From: Rhododendron vialii
Lineage: Eukaryota; Streptophyta; Magnoliopsida; Ericales; Ericaceae
Assembly: GCF_030253575.1 (NCBI RefSeq)
Contig: NC_080568.1
Location: 5,307,501 to 5,371,500 of the forward strand
DNA: 64,000 bases
Direction: 5' to 3'
Part shown: in pieces, positions 12,201 through 22,639 of the stretch
Layout of the letters: every line of letters starts with the position of its first letter
How positions within the stretch are numbered: position 1 is the stretch's first letter
Notes under the pieces: generated by a model
Databases searched by the model: none
Seen by the model: the letters and a program-made list of their open reading frames with translations, nothing else
What the model was told of the DNA's origin: nothing
Made by a program: the position numbers and the translations under genes

Positions 12201-14764
12201 GAGTATGTTATCACGTATTGTCCCACTCTGAATCCATGAAGCTTGAGAAACATAAGCAATGGATCCGACTACAGTAACCTGGAGTTCACACGTCAAAAGA
12301 TTTCAGTTTGTAAACAAACAAAAAAGATTCAAAAAACAGTTTTCTATAACTCACATTCCCTGAACTCCTGGGTATTTCACCGAGTATAGCACATAAAATC
12401 GATGATTTCCCAGCCCCAACTGGCCCACAAACTGCAATTTTCTGCCCCCGTCTTACTTCCAAATCAATATCTCGAAGTGTTGTAATTGCAGATTCGGGGT
12501 CCCAATGGAATTTGCCAGACTGTATCTTAATACACATATCAGAGTACAGCGAGGGAACTGTCGTCAATTTCTCCTTTTTGAATTCATCGGCAAGCAGAAA
12601 GGCATCAATACGGTCAAAAGAGACCTTGACCTGAATCAATGCAGAAAGAGTCTCTGGTATCATTCTGACAGGTTCTGACATGCTGCGCAACGTTGCCAAG
12701 ACAGTGAAAATAGTAGCAGCATCTAAGGGGGCACTCCCAGAAATGGCACAACCAAATAAGACAACGGAAGAAACAATAGTAGGACACATCCAGTACAAGG
12801 CAGTGCCGTAAGACATGCCATACTGAGTTTCCGCCAACCACTTGAATTCATTTTCCCGGTAGGAATTAATCAATTTCTTGAACTTATCTTCCCATGACTG
12901 TAACTTGATTATTTTCATACTGTTAAGGATCTCAGACATGGACCTAAGTCGCTGGTCTTGTGCTATCATAAATTGGAACTGACACTTCTGAAGAAGCTTC
13001 GCAAATGGAACATTAAGAAGCCCACAGATAAGAAGAGGGACTAAACCAGGAAGAGCGCCAAGACCCACAACCCCAAACAGGACAATCACAGCTAGAAATA
13101 GTTGGAGAGAAAAGGTCCATCCCGAGTGAAACCACACAGGAAATTCTCCCATTCGATAAGCATCAACAGCGATGTAGTTTATAACCTCTCCGGTCGAATG
13201 CCTTTGCCTTCCTAAACTAGAAAGATTTAGTTGCTTTTGATAAACTGCCACCATTAAAGCTGATCTCATCTTCATCCCAGTCCTCCTTGCATTGAAAAAG
13301 AAATGTCGCTGAGACAGAGACTCAACCACTTTGACAACAACTAAGTACCCCACTAAGAAGAGACCTTCACGTATACTTTTTGTGTCCCGATTCGCATAAT
13401 TAACGAAGGCATAGAGTAACAAGGGAGCAACAACCACACACAATGCCCTAAGAAATGCATAAATTCCTTCATAGACCATTTCTTTCATATGCACTTTAAC
13501 TAATGCCCAAAAAACCAAATATCGAGCATCGTTTGAGCTCTTCTCTCTTTCACGTAAATCCCAAGCATGAGCAAATTTCTCGTAGGCCAAAACTGATTCA
13601 TCCTCGGGGACCAGGCAAGGGATGTCTTCAAGATCTAAAATCTTAGAGTAACCCAATTTAAGTAAATGATCAACCCAGGAAAATGTTAATTTACTAAGAA
13701 AACTAGCTTGGTCGATTTTACTATGGTATTTCTGAGGCTCCTCAACTAGTAGAGGTTCTGATAAGCTCTTTTCTGAGGAAGGTTGACAAAGAAAGAAACT
13801 GAAATTCCTCAAAGCACAAAAGAGAAGCAGCAAGTTCACAGGCCATGCTACCATGTCCAAGATTGGAATGTAGTGTGTTCTTATCAAAACCTCGGTATTT
13901 ATAACCGAAATAAACAGAAAGAACAACACCCACCAAACTGAAGCCAGAATTTTGACCAATTTGGATCCTTGTACTAGCAAGGAAACTGTCAAAGAGATCC
14001 AAATTAGTCCCCTAAATAAGTTCACCACCCAGCTCCAATTACTAAATCCTCCATTTTGGGCTATCAGATCCCATAAACTGGAGCCGAAATATGCAATGCT
14101 AATAAGAGGAGAGCAGATTGACATAGCAGTAGTGACCCAGTCCCTTTCACTGAACCTACTATAGTTTCTTATATAACCTATGAACAAACATAAATAGAAT
14201 GCAAAGAGGAATAGAATGTTGAGTAAATCAATGACAGTCCCCTGAATGCAAGTAGAACTGATGAAATCAAATTCACCTTGACAAATCCAAGACAGTCCTC
14301 CTGCATATTAATGAGCAACGGTCAGAAGCATGTTATTTGCTGACATCTCTAAATCAATAAGGACCTAAATATATTTCTTTCTTTTTTTCCCTTGCTAAAT
14401 TTTCTCAAATTCATGATCCAAGCACAATATTTGAAAAGGCAAGAACTAGTAACTAAGGAAACAGAACAGGAAAAGACAATGCAATTTTGATGTAAAAGGT
14501 GGTGAAAAATAATTACGAATAGAATCCCAGTGGTGGCATTTCAAATATTCAAGAGATACTCAAAATCTTACAAGAAGGGCGGTACAACAGCAAGAACAAC
14601 ATCCAGCGAACATAAAAAAAAAAAAAAAACTAATATATACAATTTTTGAACCGCGATTCAAAATGAAGCACAGTCAACAATCACAAACAAATAGAGTACT
14701 AACAGAAAAGGCAAGAGCGAAGGTAAGCAGTGAATGTACCAAGTGCTCTCTCAAAGGAAGCCAT
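3267..14764 (-). CDS. ABCC8: ABC transporter C family protein, ABCC8-like, 12 exons
   Basis: A full-size MRP-type ATP-driven exporter. Plant ABCCs usually sit in the vacuolar or plasma membrane and move glutathione or other conjugates; the substrate here is unknown. Exons in transcript order: 14764-14740, 14300-12355, 12278-11958, 11861-11775, 9390-8770, 8666-8502, 8396-8102, 8013-7799, 7411-7106, 6966-6903, 6671-6432, 3367-3267. They join to 4386 nt (1461 residues plus TAA) with all phases matching. An N-terminal hydrophobic region (TMD0) and TMD1 precede NBD1: Walker [10 protein letters not shown] (about 634-642), signature LNMSGGQKQ (about 722), Walker [13 protein letters not shown], His 781. 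After TMD2, NBD2 has Walker [10 protein letters not shown] (about 1253), variant signature WSAGQRQ, Walker [13 protein letters not shown], His 1412. The length and the terminal LVAEYWSSC region fit the ABCC8 group. The start MASFERAL lies in a 25-nt first exon. Intron 10 has a GC donor; all other introns are GT-AG. Confidence 0.93.
4957..5365. mobile_element. Foldback MULE-like MITE in ABCC intron 11
   Basis: A near-perfect palindrome: arms at about 4957-5130 and 5205-5365 fold on each other around a loop of about 75 bp. The ends are GGAAGCGGGG and CCCCCTTCC. A perfect 9-bp direct repeat TAAGCGTTG flanks it (4948-4956 and 5366-5374), as expected for Mutator-like elements. It belongs to the same family as 37453-37885: both arms carry versions of GAGCTC(G/A)TCGAGT, AAAAAATCAGCT and a GATCGGA-GTTCAC block. 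There is no transposase ORF. Confidence 0.9.
5593..5820. mobile_element. Tourist-like (PIF/Harbinger) MITE in ABCC intron 11
   Basis: A 228-bp element bounded by TTA on both sides (5590-5592, 5821-5823), with ends GGCCCCGTTCCGG and GAAACGGAACC. The interior contains CTTATTTTTTAAGAA near both ends and ATATGGATCTTGTTTGAAAG, also seen in the element at 36696-36929. TTA duplications and GG-starting ends fit Tourist MITEs. Confidence 0.85.
9880..10140. repeat. Dispersed CACTCGAAGGCATAACA motif in ABCC intron 4
   Basis: Variants of CACTCGAAGGCATAACA occur near 9883, 9910, 10001, 10087 and 10117. This looks like a degraded tandem or subterminal repeat of a transposon inserted in the 2.4-kb intron. 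The rest of the intron (10140-11774) shows nothing I can name. Confidence 0.55.
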
Positions 14765-14814
14765 CGTACGAGGAACAGCTCCGTAAACTTCTGCAGCTAC
14801 TGAAACAAACCCAC

Positions 14815-14822
14815 ATATATAA
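14815..14822 (-). promoter_or_regulatory. Candidate TATA box of the ABCC gene
   Basis: On the minus strand TTATATAT lies about 50 bp upstream of the ATG at 14764. If used, it implies a leader of only about 20 nt. This is a position and motif match only. Confidence 0.4.
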
Positions 14823-14950
14823 CCACCTACAGGTGAAGAAGAGCTCAAAACCAACTCCACTGATTGAAGTGTCCCACTTGGCCTCTTAGGTTTGTCTAAT
14901 CAAAAGCAGAAAGTTGCTGCCACAATTAACAAAGACCGAGAAAATTTTTT

Positions 14951-15130
14951 TCACGGCTTGTCATGAATAGTTGTTTATGATGCTAATCGCGGTCATCCAA
15001 AATTGTTTTGGACGGTCTGGATGAAACGTTTCCCGAAAAAGTTTCATTAAAATTCAAGTCATTCAAAACAATTTTGAACGGTTACGATTGATTGCTGCTG
15101 TAAAGAAGTTGTTCACAGCTGAACCGTGAT
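14951..15130. mobile_element. Degenerate foldback MITE upstream of the ABCC gene
   Basis: CACGGCTTGTCATGAATAG at the left and AACCGTGATCTCTG at the right are diverged inverted repeats, and the centre contains the inverted pair CCAAAATTGTTTTGGA / TCAAAACAATTTTGAA. The arms look roughly 65-70 percent alike by eye. No target duplication was identified. It lies about 190-370 bp upstream of the ABCC start codon. Confidence 0.5.
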
Positions 15131-15149
15131 CTCTGTTGAAAAGCAGAAA

Positions 15150-16080
15150 TGGTACAAATTCATGCACTATACAATAACTTTATTGATTTCTAACACACAC
15201 ATACAAATTACACCACTCACACTTACACCTCACGTCTCTATTTCTCACATCCACGGAGGAGTCCCCCGTAGGGGCTCCCTAATTCTCTTTTCCTCTCGGC
15301 ACTCTCTCTCTCTCTCTCCCTACGTCTCGTCTTCTCACATTTGTCCTTATAACAAACCCGTTTGGTTTGGTGTTTCTCGTCTGATTGATCACATCTCGTC
15401 TTCTCATCACGTTTTGTTTGATCAAAACAAAACTTGCATCATTTCTGGTCTCGTTATCTCGTCATCATGTCACGTCCCGTCTCGTCTCTACCGTCTCGTT
15501 TGTCGTCCTCGTCAATTCTCGTTTGTCCTCTTTTATTTTAGGCATGAAGTGCCCAAAATCTCTCGTCAAATATTGGCAAAGTAACGTCTGATTTTGCTCC
15601 GTCACGTCCCGTCCGTCACTTGGCTATGGGTAGCCAAAATATCGTCTCCGTCTCGTTGGCCGTGATCACATCGTCTCATCTACTCCGTCAGATTCTCGTC
15701 GAAACTTCATTCGGCACTATTCTCCTATACGGCACTATTCATCCGTATAGTACCGTTTATACGTACGGTTGCACTGTACCTCCAATGTTACCACCACACT
15801 GGATAATTGCAATAATAATGGATGCCAGGTGCAGGTGTACTCCATTGTTGACTATAAGTGCACCTCACCTACTCGTATGATTGCTCTGCATCTTTTTATT
15901 TCTTCTTTCTTCCTTAATTTCGTCCAGCGCACTAGCTCCCTCTGCTTCGTCTTTTTTCCTTCTGCGCCCTTTCTTTTTCCATGCAACTTCCCCTCTTTTT
16001 CTCCGATTGTTTGGCCGGCTGTTTACGTTCATTTTTGGCCAAAATTCAGAATATCAATTTGTGATTAGAAGAAGGCCTTG
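15150..16080. other. CTCGTC-rich retroelement-like DNA
   Basis: The plus strand is full of CGTCTCGT and CTCGTCTTCTC motifs, especially 15320-15700. The same composition flanks the short LTR at 18464-18623, so this may be the far part of the same element with later insertions between. ORFs here are open only because of composition and match no family I know. Confidence 0.4.
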
Positions 16081-16167
16081 AATGAAGATCTCAGGCGCTA
16101 AAAAGCCTCATGATTGGTCATTCACGAAATCGGGCCGATTTGAACGCCACTGATCAAGTTGAGTTTT

Positions 16168-16862
16168 CAAAAGCCTGGGCCAAATTATACCTAAGATTTC
16201 GTTATCACAAGGCCAAGCCCAAGATTGGCCGAAGACTTAGGTTGACCCGCTAGATCTGAGTATTTTATCCAGGCCTAGGCTAGTTCTTAGAAATAATAAG
16301 GCCTTCTAAGTGGGCCTAAATCAGTTAAAGCCCAAGTTTTCTTTCCAAACTTGGGCCTGCATGGCTTACAAAGAGAAGAAACCTATGATGCTCCTCAAAT
16401 TCAGGCCCAAGTAATAGATGGGCCTACTTCTTAAAGAAAACGTCGCCTATGGCCTTCAGTTGGCAGGGAAAATGTCTCAAGCTGCTCACAAGTAGCTCAA
16501 AGGCCTAGAATGTTCAAAAGCTTAGGCCAAATTATACCTAAGATTTCGTTATCACAAGGCCAAGCCCAAAATTGGCCGAAGACTTAGGTTGACCCGCTAG
16601 ATCTGAGTGTTTTATCCAGGCCTAGGCCAGTTCTTAGAAATAATAAGGCCTTCTAAGTGGACCTAAATCAGTTAAAGCCCAAGTTTTCTTTCCAAACTTG
16701 GGCCTGCATGGCTTACAAAGAGAAGAGACCTATGATGCTCCTCAAATTCAGGCCCAAGTAATAGATGGGCCTACTTCTTAAAGAAAACGTCACCTATGGC
16801 CTTCAGTTGGCAGGGAAAATGTCTCAAGCTGCTCACAAGTAGCTCAAAGGCCTAGAATGTTC
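16168..16862. repeat. 347-bp tandem duplication
   Basis: Two copies in direct tandem, 16168-16515 and 16515-16862, are nearly identical: CAAATTATACCTAAGATTTC recurs at exactly 347 bp and both copies end AGGCCTAGAATGTTC. Only a few substitutions separate them (for example TAGGCTAG versus TAGGCCAG), so the duplication is young. Confidence 0.95.
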
Positions 16863-17765
16863 TTGCTGGGCAGATCTAGGTAAGCTGCTTACAAGCAGCT
16901 CAATGTCTAAGTCTTTTCTATCCTTTAGCATGAAGCAAGGCTTGGGACACGTGGCAACCATGCATGGAGACATCCCAAGCAGCTCACAAGCAGCTTAGGC
17001 CTGGCCAAGCAGTTCAAAGGCCTCTATCTAACATCACATAAGCTGTTCACAAGCAGCTCAACCAGGCCTGCGTTTTTGGCCTTGGTGGGCCCAAATATCC
17101 CTCTTTTTTTTATAAACATCTATGCTCACAAGCAGCTAAAAGGTTTCAAGCTGCTCACAAGCAGCTCAAAAGTCTAGAATGTTCTTGCTGGGCAGATCTA
17201 GGTAAGCTGCTTACAAACAGCTCAAGGTCTGAACTGGTGGGACCCCATTCTTCAGCATGATGCAAGGCCAGGGACAGGTGGCGCACATGCAGCCCTTGGA
17301 GCTGTTGGTGAATGACTCATGCAGACCTAAGCAAGCTGCACACAAGCAGCTCACTCAGGTCTGGTTAATCTTTTGTTTCTCAATTCTTCTTTCATAAGGA
17401 ATCAAGATTAGAGGATTTAAGGGCCCACAAGCGATAGAGGACCAATGAAATGGTAGGAAGGCTTGGAGAAGTATTGGTCTTCAGCAGTGGTGGGCCCAGA
17501 GGATGTCCAATCAAGCAGTAGCTTGAGTGTTGAAGCATCTCAAGGCCTGGGTGCCGAAATTCCTTTTGCTCTTTTACAAAGTTTTATGTAGAAAATGAGG
17601 ATTTTTCAGGCTTTGGCCATTTTCTTGGAGTGAAGAGCACGTTTTGGTCAAAGAACAACCCCTCATTGGAGCATTTCAAAGCTGCTCAAGCCTAAGCCTC
17701 TACTAGAAGGCCACATGGCAGCCATGCATGAAGCCCTATGGAAGCAGCTCAAGCAGCTCAAGGCC
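16475..17765. repeat. Array of GCTGCT-NACA-AGCAGC short hairpins
   Basis: Variants of AAGCTGCTCACAAGCAGCTC occur near 16479, 16826, 16882, 16977, 17039, 17124, 17149, 17203 and 17332, with partial forms near 17679 and 17745. Each is an inverted repeat with six-base arms and a four-base loop (CACA or TACA). They sit in otherwise non-repetitive sequence, so this is more than the 347-bp duplication alone. Confidence 0.8.
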
Positions 17766-18023
17766 TGGAAGCATTGCTTATAAATACCAGAATTGAAGGC
17801 ATTGGCAATGGTCCACGACCATCAAGCCCACGGCTTACCCAATTTATCTTTTCATTGTCTTTACTTTCCCGTTCAATCTAGCACGGACTAGATTTTATTT
17901 CCTTTCACTTCCTTGTACCCAAACTTTGTTAAACCGATTAATAAAGTTTGTTTTCATTCCTTATTTACCTTTCAATCCTTTCCTTTTCTTTTATCCATTT
18001 TCTAACAATGGTTAGGAAATATT

Positions 18024-18463
18024 TAAGTCCTTATCCAGCAAAGGCGAACAACGAACCATCACGAGGCCTTACCCTTTGGGCCAAGCACAATCCCTTAGAA
18101 GAAGTCAGGTTTTGAGGCTCCCAGGCCTTAAAAACAACTTGGACAGCGGACCTGTCCTGGCACGCCCGCAACACATTTGCCAATTCGGTTTCGAAGCATT
18201 TTGTGGAGAAACACCGCATATATGGGAAAACTTCGGCATCGTCTGCTTCGGGGGAGTCCGTCAATTTTTCAGGCCCTTCTGGCTCTTCTCTTCTCCGCCG
18301 TTCAAAGCCCTTTCTGATTTGTCTTCTTGGATTTCTTCACCGGACCGTCAATTCCGGCACTTGCCACTGATGGTGGCGAACTCGTCTCGTCAATTTTCCA
18401 GCCCTTCTGGCTTTCCTTCTTGAGCTTCTTCCTCCAGGATCGCTTGGCTCGCTCTGATGCCAA
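18024..18463 (-). other. Probable internal region of the TRIM-like element
   Basis: Downstream of the primer site on the minus strand the sequence is GC-richer and contains ACGAGACGAG motifs matching those beyond 18640. The overlapping ORFs (115 and 77 codons on opposite strands) have no recognisable domains. Confidence 0.35.
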
Positions 18464-18623
18464 TGGGCAGCCTTTGGAGACTTCACATCCGACACACTAG
18501 CACAGCTGCCAACTTTGACATTTTGCCTTCCTTCTTTTCGGCCGGCCTCATTTTTCCTTCAAGCCAATCCACACATGGGCGGCTAAATCAGATCCCACAA
18601 TAATTAAGTTTAATATTTCAACA
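18464..18623 (-). mobile_element. Short (160-bp) LTR with PBS and PPT, TRIM/copia-like
   Basis: Read on the minus strand, the LTR begins TGTTGAAATATTAAAC and ends CTGCCCA. One base later comes TGGCATCAGAGC (18451-18462), close to the initiator-methionine tRNA primer site TGGTATCAGAGC of copia and TRIM elements. Directly before the LTR start is a purine run, AAGTTTAAAGGGAG (18624-18639), like a polypurine tract. PBS on one side and PPT on the other suggests the middle LTR of a tandem TRIM array; the partner LTRs were not found. Confidence 0.65.
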
Positions 18624-18919
18624 CTCCCTTTAAACTTAATTCTCTCGTCATGCGTTCGTCTCGTCATCTCAGACAACTCGTCTCGCTGAACACCCGCAGG
18701 CTTTTGTACAAAACCAAAATCAATCGCACGGGCTTATTTAATAACCTAAATTCAGCACTTAAAACTGAATCAATTGAGTAATAAGTGATTCAGTACGTTT
18801 GATAACAACATTATAGATTGCTTAACAAATTAAGTACTACTTAAAATATAGGTTAAAAAGTTGAAAAAAATTAAGTAGCTTTGAGCTATTTAATTCTGGT
18901 TGAATTTTTGTGTACGTGT

Positions 18920-19165
18920 ATTTAATCACCATACTACCACCACAACCACACTCACCACCACCACCCCTCCTAAAACCACTCTACCACCACCACCACCACT
19001 CCGCCACCATCACCATCACCACCACCACCACCACCACTCCACCACCACCACTTTACCTCCACTCCTCCTCCACCACTACCACCACCACCCTCCTATCACT
19101 CCATCACCACCACCATTATTACCACACTGCCACCACCACAAACACCGCCGCCGCCGCAGGTCATC
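18920..19165. repeat. CCA/CAC-rich imperfect microsatellite
   Basis: A long run of CAC, ACC and CTC trinucleotides. It opens ORFs rich in His, Thr and Pro, which I take to be composition artefacts. Confidence 0.9.
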
Positions 19166-19397
19166 ATCTTTAATAAATTTTAAATCTAAGTCCTAACTCC
19201 ATTAAAATGCAGATTAAAGTTTCGGATTTCCGAAAAACTACCTCAAACGCGATTCTAAGTCCGAATGAGTGTTGTACGGTGTACGTAGATCGTCGTGGTG
19301 GTTTTGAAATCTCGAGGCAGTATCCGGCGGCACTCCAACAGGGCCCGCAACGGCGGTGTGCTCACGAAACTCACGGTGTGTACACACCTACGGCCAC

Positions 19398-19400
<3 letters not shown>

Positions 19401-19433
<33 letters not shown>

Positions 19434-19645
19434 TTTAGACTCAACAATAGAATTGGGAGTGAAATAATATACTGGTGTTCAATTTTCGGATTTATGTGGG
19501 TATGTATAATGAGAGAGAATAAGATAGTACGAAGGTGAGAGGATAAGTGTAGAAGTGGTGGAATGAGGAAGGAGAGTGATACTGATAATGATAAAAAGAT
19601 AGGGGACAAGTGCCACATTTTTTTTTTTGGGGGGGGGGGGGGGGG
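19401..19645. repeat. (CT)n tract and poly-T/poly-G tract
   Basis: A (CT)n run spans 19401-19429, and a homopolymer pair of about 10 T followed by about 17 G spans 19619-19645. The G run may be inexact in length because such tracts are hard to sequence. No gene is visible between them. Confidence 0.9.
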
Positions 19646-19974
19646 TTTCAATTCTAATGTATGTGGACGCATGCATGTACATGGTGAGAATGTATCTGGA
19701 CGCGTGTATGTATAGGATGAGAGAGAGAAATGGAGAGTTAGTTTGAATAGAGTTCTACTTAGGGTTTAGATAGGAAAGATAAGAGATGAATATGAATCAC
19801 TGATTCCCTATATATCTAAAGTTTAAATACATATCTTATACAATAGTGCAAATAATATCAATTGTACACATAATAATATATTTTAATTATTCAATCTAAT
19901 TAATTATTGAATTAGGAATTTAACGATATAAATTTGTATTAAAAAAAAATTGGGTCGAAAATCCGGGTCGTTAC
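19646..19974. other. No gene; possible LTR end
   Basis: AT-rich sequence ending CCGGGTCGTTACA at about 19974, a form common at the 3' end of gypsy-type LTRs. No matching 5' end was located, so the call is tentative. Confidence 0.3.
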
Positions 19975-20340
19975 ACCTGAAATTTGGATGAATGAGTGAC
20001 GGCGAAAGAAGAAGATCAAAATATTCAAAATCCACAAGAAAGTCTACCCATGACAGGAAAGAACTCTCAACCTCCTCCACGTTTCCCATTTTTTTCAAAG
20101 GTTCATACTTCTCTCTCCCCAAATACCACCCACTGCCACTACTTCTAGCTTATCCCCGACCAACACCGTCACCACTTCTGGCTTGTCCCTCACAAACGAC
20201 GCCACCCACTGCCACTCATCCTCTCTCTCTCTCTCTTTGGGCGTCCCTCTCTCGATAGCATTGCCACGGTCGTCCGTCTACAAAGGGAGATCTGGAACTG
20301 CATTCCCAAGCTTGACAACGGAAAATGACTTACTTTGCCC
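19975..20340 (-). pseudogene. Exon-like segment, inverted partner of 22250-22371
   Basis: On the minus strand this reads GTGGAGGAGGTT, then TCATTCATCCAAATTTCAG followed by GTGTAACG, like an exon ending at a splice donor. The same order of motifs, also ending ATTTCAG-GT, occurs on the plus strand at 22260-22371. Open frames in the two copies share VEEV-S-(Y/F)-L-(P/S)-W and then shift out of register. I do not recognise the family. Confidence 0.4.
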
Positions 20341-20506
20341 TAAGAGGAAAGAACTCTCAACCTCCTCCACGTTTCCCATTTTTTTCAAAGGTTCATACTT
20401 CTCTCTCCCCAAATACCACCCACTGCCACTACTTCTAGCTTATCCCCGACCAACACCGTCACCACTTCTGGCTTGTCCCTCACAAACGACGCCACCCACT
20501 GCCACT

Positions 20507-20539
<33 letters not shown>

Positions 20540-20642
20540 GGCGTCCCTCTCTCGATAGCATTGCCACGGTCGTCCGTCTACAAAAGGAGATCTGGAACTG
20601 CATTCCCAAGCTTGACAACGGAAAATGACTTACTTTGCCCTA
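20055..20642. repeat. 290-bp tandem duplication
   Basis: AGGAAAGAACTCTCAACCTC and all that follows, through CTTACTTTGCCCTAA, is present twice (20055-20344 and 20345-20642). The copies differ by about 8 bp in an internal (CT)n run and by one G/A in CAAAGGGAG versus CAAAAGGAG. The copy number change is recent. Confidence 0.95.
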
Positions 20643-21552
20643 ATTTTCATTCTTCATTTTATTCCATATGTTAAAATTTCTTTGATTTTTCTGAAATCAG
20701 TTACCTTATATTTTACGAAATAGTCTTAATTTGCTGATTTATTGTTTAGAGAAATTGAAGTGTATATGTGAATTTAGTTATCTTGATGAAGCATTTGCAG
20801 ATTACATTTTTATATGTTGTCAATATGTATGTGCATAAGTTGCTTGTTGAAATGTCGAGCTGAAGAGGTTAGATATCACATAGCTTCTATACACCAAGGC
20901 TCTTTTGTATGCATAATCAATTTAGAAAGTCTAACTGCTGCTTCCTAAAGCCAATGTTGTGGTTTTAATGCTTGTTTGCAGTTTCAATTTCCAATTGAAG
21001 ACATCACTACCATTTTTCATAGTGGTTTGTTAGCTTAGTTAATTTCACATCCACTGTTTCCCATTATTGAGTGTGTTTCGGATTTTTGAAAACTACTTGA
21101 TATTAGGGTTGCAAACGAGCTGAATTGAGCTAAGTTTTAGAATGTTCGGCTTCGTTCGTCAAGTTTTTAAATGAATTCCAATTGAGCTTGAGCTCAAGGA
21201 AAATTGGACTACCTGAGCTTGCCTAGTCGAGGTTTGCAAGCCTAATCGAGCCAAATATTGTTAGGTCCAGGTTTAATTCATTTATTTAATTAACGAGCCT
21301 AAATTGAGGCTCAGGTTCGGTTCGTTTCGTATCCAAATCAAATTTGAATGAGCCTTTTATCAAGTCGAGCCTCGAATAGTTCAATGTGTTTCTCGTTTGG
21401 TTCATAGGGCTTTTGGTCAAGATATATAGTCTCAAATTCTTAAGTTTCTCCTTTTGCATTACCATCAACTTCTTACATGAAATCAGTTAGCTTCCCTCTC
21501 ATTGAGAAAACATATGCAGACTTGCATTCAAGCATGAAAAGAGTGACAAATT
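20643..21552. other. Intergenic, no gene recognised
   Basis: AT-rich. The segment 21110-21400 repeats GAGC, CTCGAG and TCGAGCC motifs in the style of old retroelement DNA, but no ends or domains can be assigned. Confidence 0.5.
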
Positions 21553-21575
21553 ACACACACACACACACACACACA
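21553..21575. repeat. (CA)n microsatellite
   Basis: About 11 CA units. Confidence 0.95.
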
Positions 21576-22180
21576 AAACATGGGACATAGGTGTGGATTT
21601 CAAACAGGATCCGCACTTGACTGAGAAAACAAAATCTAACAAATTCCATTGTCATCACACAAGAACACAAAATACAACAGATTTCCCTTTTATTGGAACC
21701 GCACTTGGCAGAGAAAATCAAAAAACTGCATCAAACCCCTAACGTAGGTCCCCAGTACTTGCATGGAAAATCTAAAATTGAACCAAGTAAACAAGAAACT
21801 CAGAGGCAAAAAATATGACTCTGCCAAACCCAAATGAGACTCTGTGCTCATTGGAACATCTCTACTAGAATTCTTGGATCTACAAATCTCTAACGAGGAG
21901 TTAGTATAGTTGTTTGGTAGCTTGTAATAGGATGCTTTTCTTTTATGTAAAGCAGTGTGTATAGTGGATTTTGCACCCTGTATTTTTTCAGTTTAGTTGG
22001 TTATAAAATGACACATTTATCACAAAAAAAAAACCCCAAACAAGAAAACTGCTGAGGCTGCGGAGAGTAAATTCTTTCATGGATGGGTCTTGAAGCTCAA
22101 GAATTGCTTGTGGAATTGCCATTGGTCTCTTCATCATCCATTGCACCCTGTGCTTCCTTTGTTTTCTTTAATTTAGCTCT

Positions 22181-22371
22181 TTGCGAAATCTAGAGGAGAA
22201 GTTAAGGAAATTTGTCATGCTAGATTGGAAACATGAGAGAGAGAGGTTTGTCGATCTTGGAGTTGTGGAGGAGGTTGGGGGTTCTTACCTCCCATGGGTA
22301 GTCTTATTGTGGGTTTTGAATAGCTTGATCTTCTTCTTTCGCCGTCGCTCATTCATCCAAATTTCAGGTAT
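22181..22371 (+). pseudogene. Exon-like segment, inverted partner of 19975-20110
   Basis: An open frame ends at a good splice donor (ATTTCAG-GTATCC at 22365-22377) and its last 110 bp is the inverted counterpart of 19975-20110. It encodes a short polar then hydrophobic stretch with no family I know. A long (GA)n run follows 8 bp after the donor. Probably a relic of a duplicated 5' exon. Confidence 0.35.
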
Positions 22372-22378
22372 CCATCTT

Positions 22379-22379
<1 letters not shown>

Positions 22380-22429
<50 letters not shown>
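22380..22429. repeat. (GA)n microsatellite
   Basis: About 25 uninterrupted GA units. Confidence 0.97.
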
Positions 22430-22433
<4 letters not shown>

Positions 22434-22639
22434 TTATGAAAGAAAACTGGGGATTTCAAATTTTGGGAAAGTAACTGGCAGTCAAATTTTGGGGAGTAAT
22501 TTGAATGGGAAATATAGCAAGTGAGCAAGTGGAGAAGTGGGGGCCGCATGGTAGAACCCACAATGCCAAGTAGGATCTTTGATGTCTTCTTTGTGCACTT
22601 CTTTGCTAATAGCATTTTTGTGCATCATTCTTTCCCTTA

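Larger units (their letters stand above)
16080..18010 (+). mobile_element. LTR-like sequence with internal repeats
   Basis: There is no coding capacity, but the right part reads like an LTR: TATA-like CTTATAAATACC near 17770, then CTTTACTTTCCCGTTCAATC, a CCTTGTACCCAAACTTTG region and AATAAAG near 17940 as a possible polyadenylation signal. The left part contains a 347-bp tandem duplication and an array of short hairpin motifs, described separately. I could not fix the ends. Confidence 0.4.

Noticed and set aside
16168..17765. CRISPR-like or satellite array
   Set aside because: Spacing between motifs is irregular, the host is a plant nucleus, and the repeats lie within retroelement-like DNA.
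18900..19196. Two long His/Thr/Pro-rich frames
   Set aside because: They are produced by the CCA/CAC trinucleotide repeat and have no other content.
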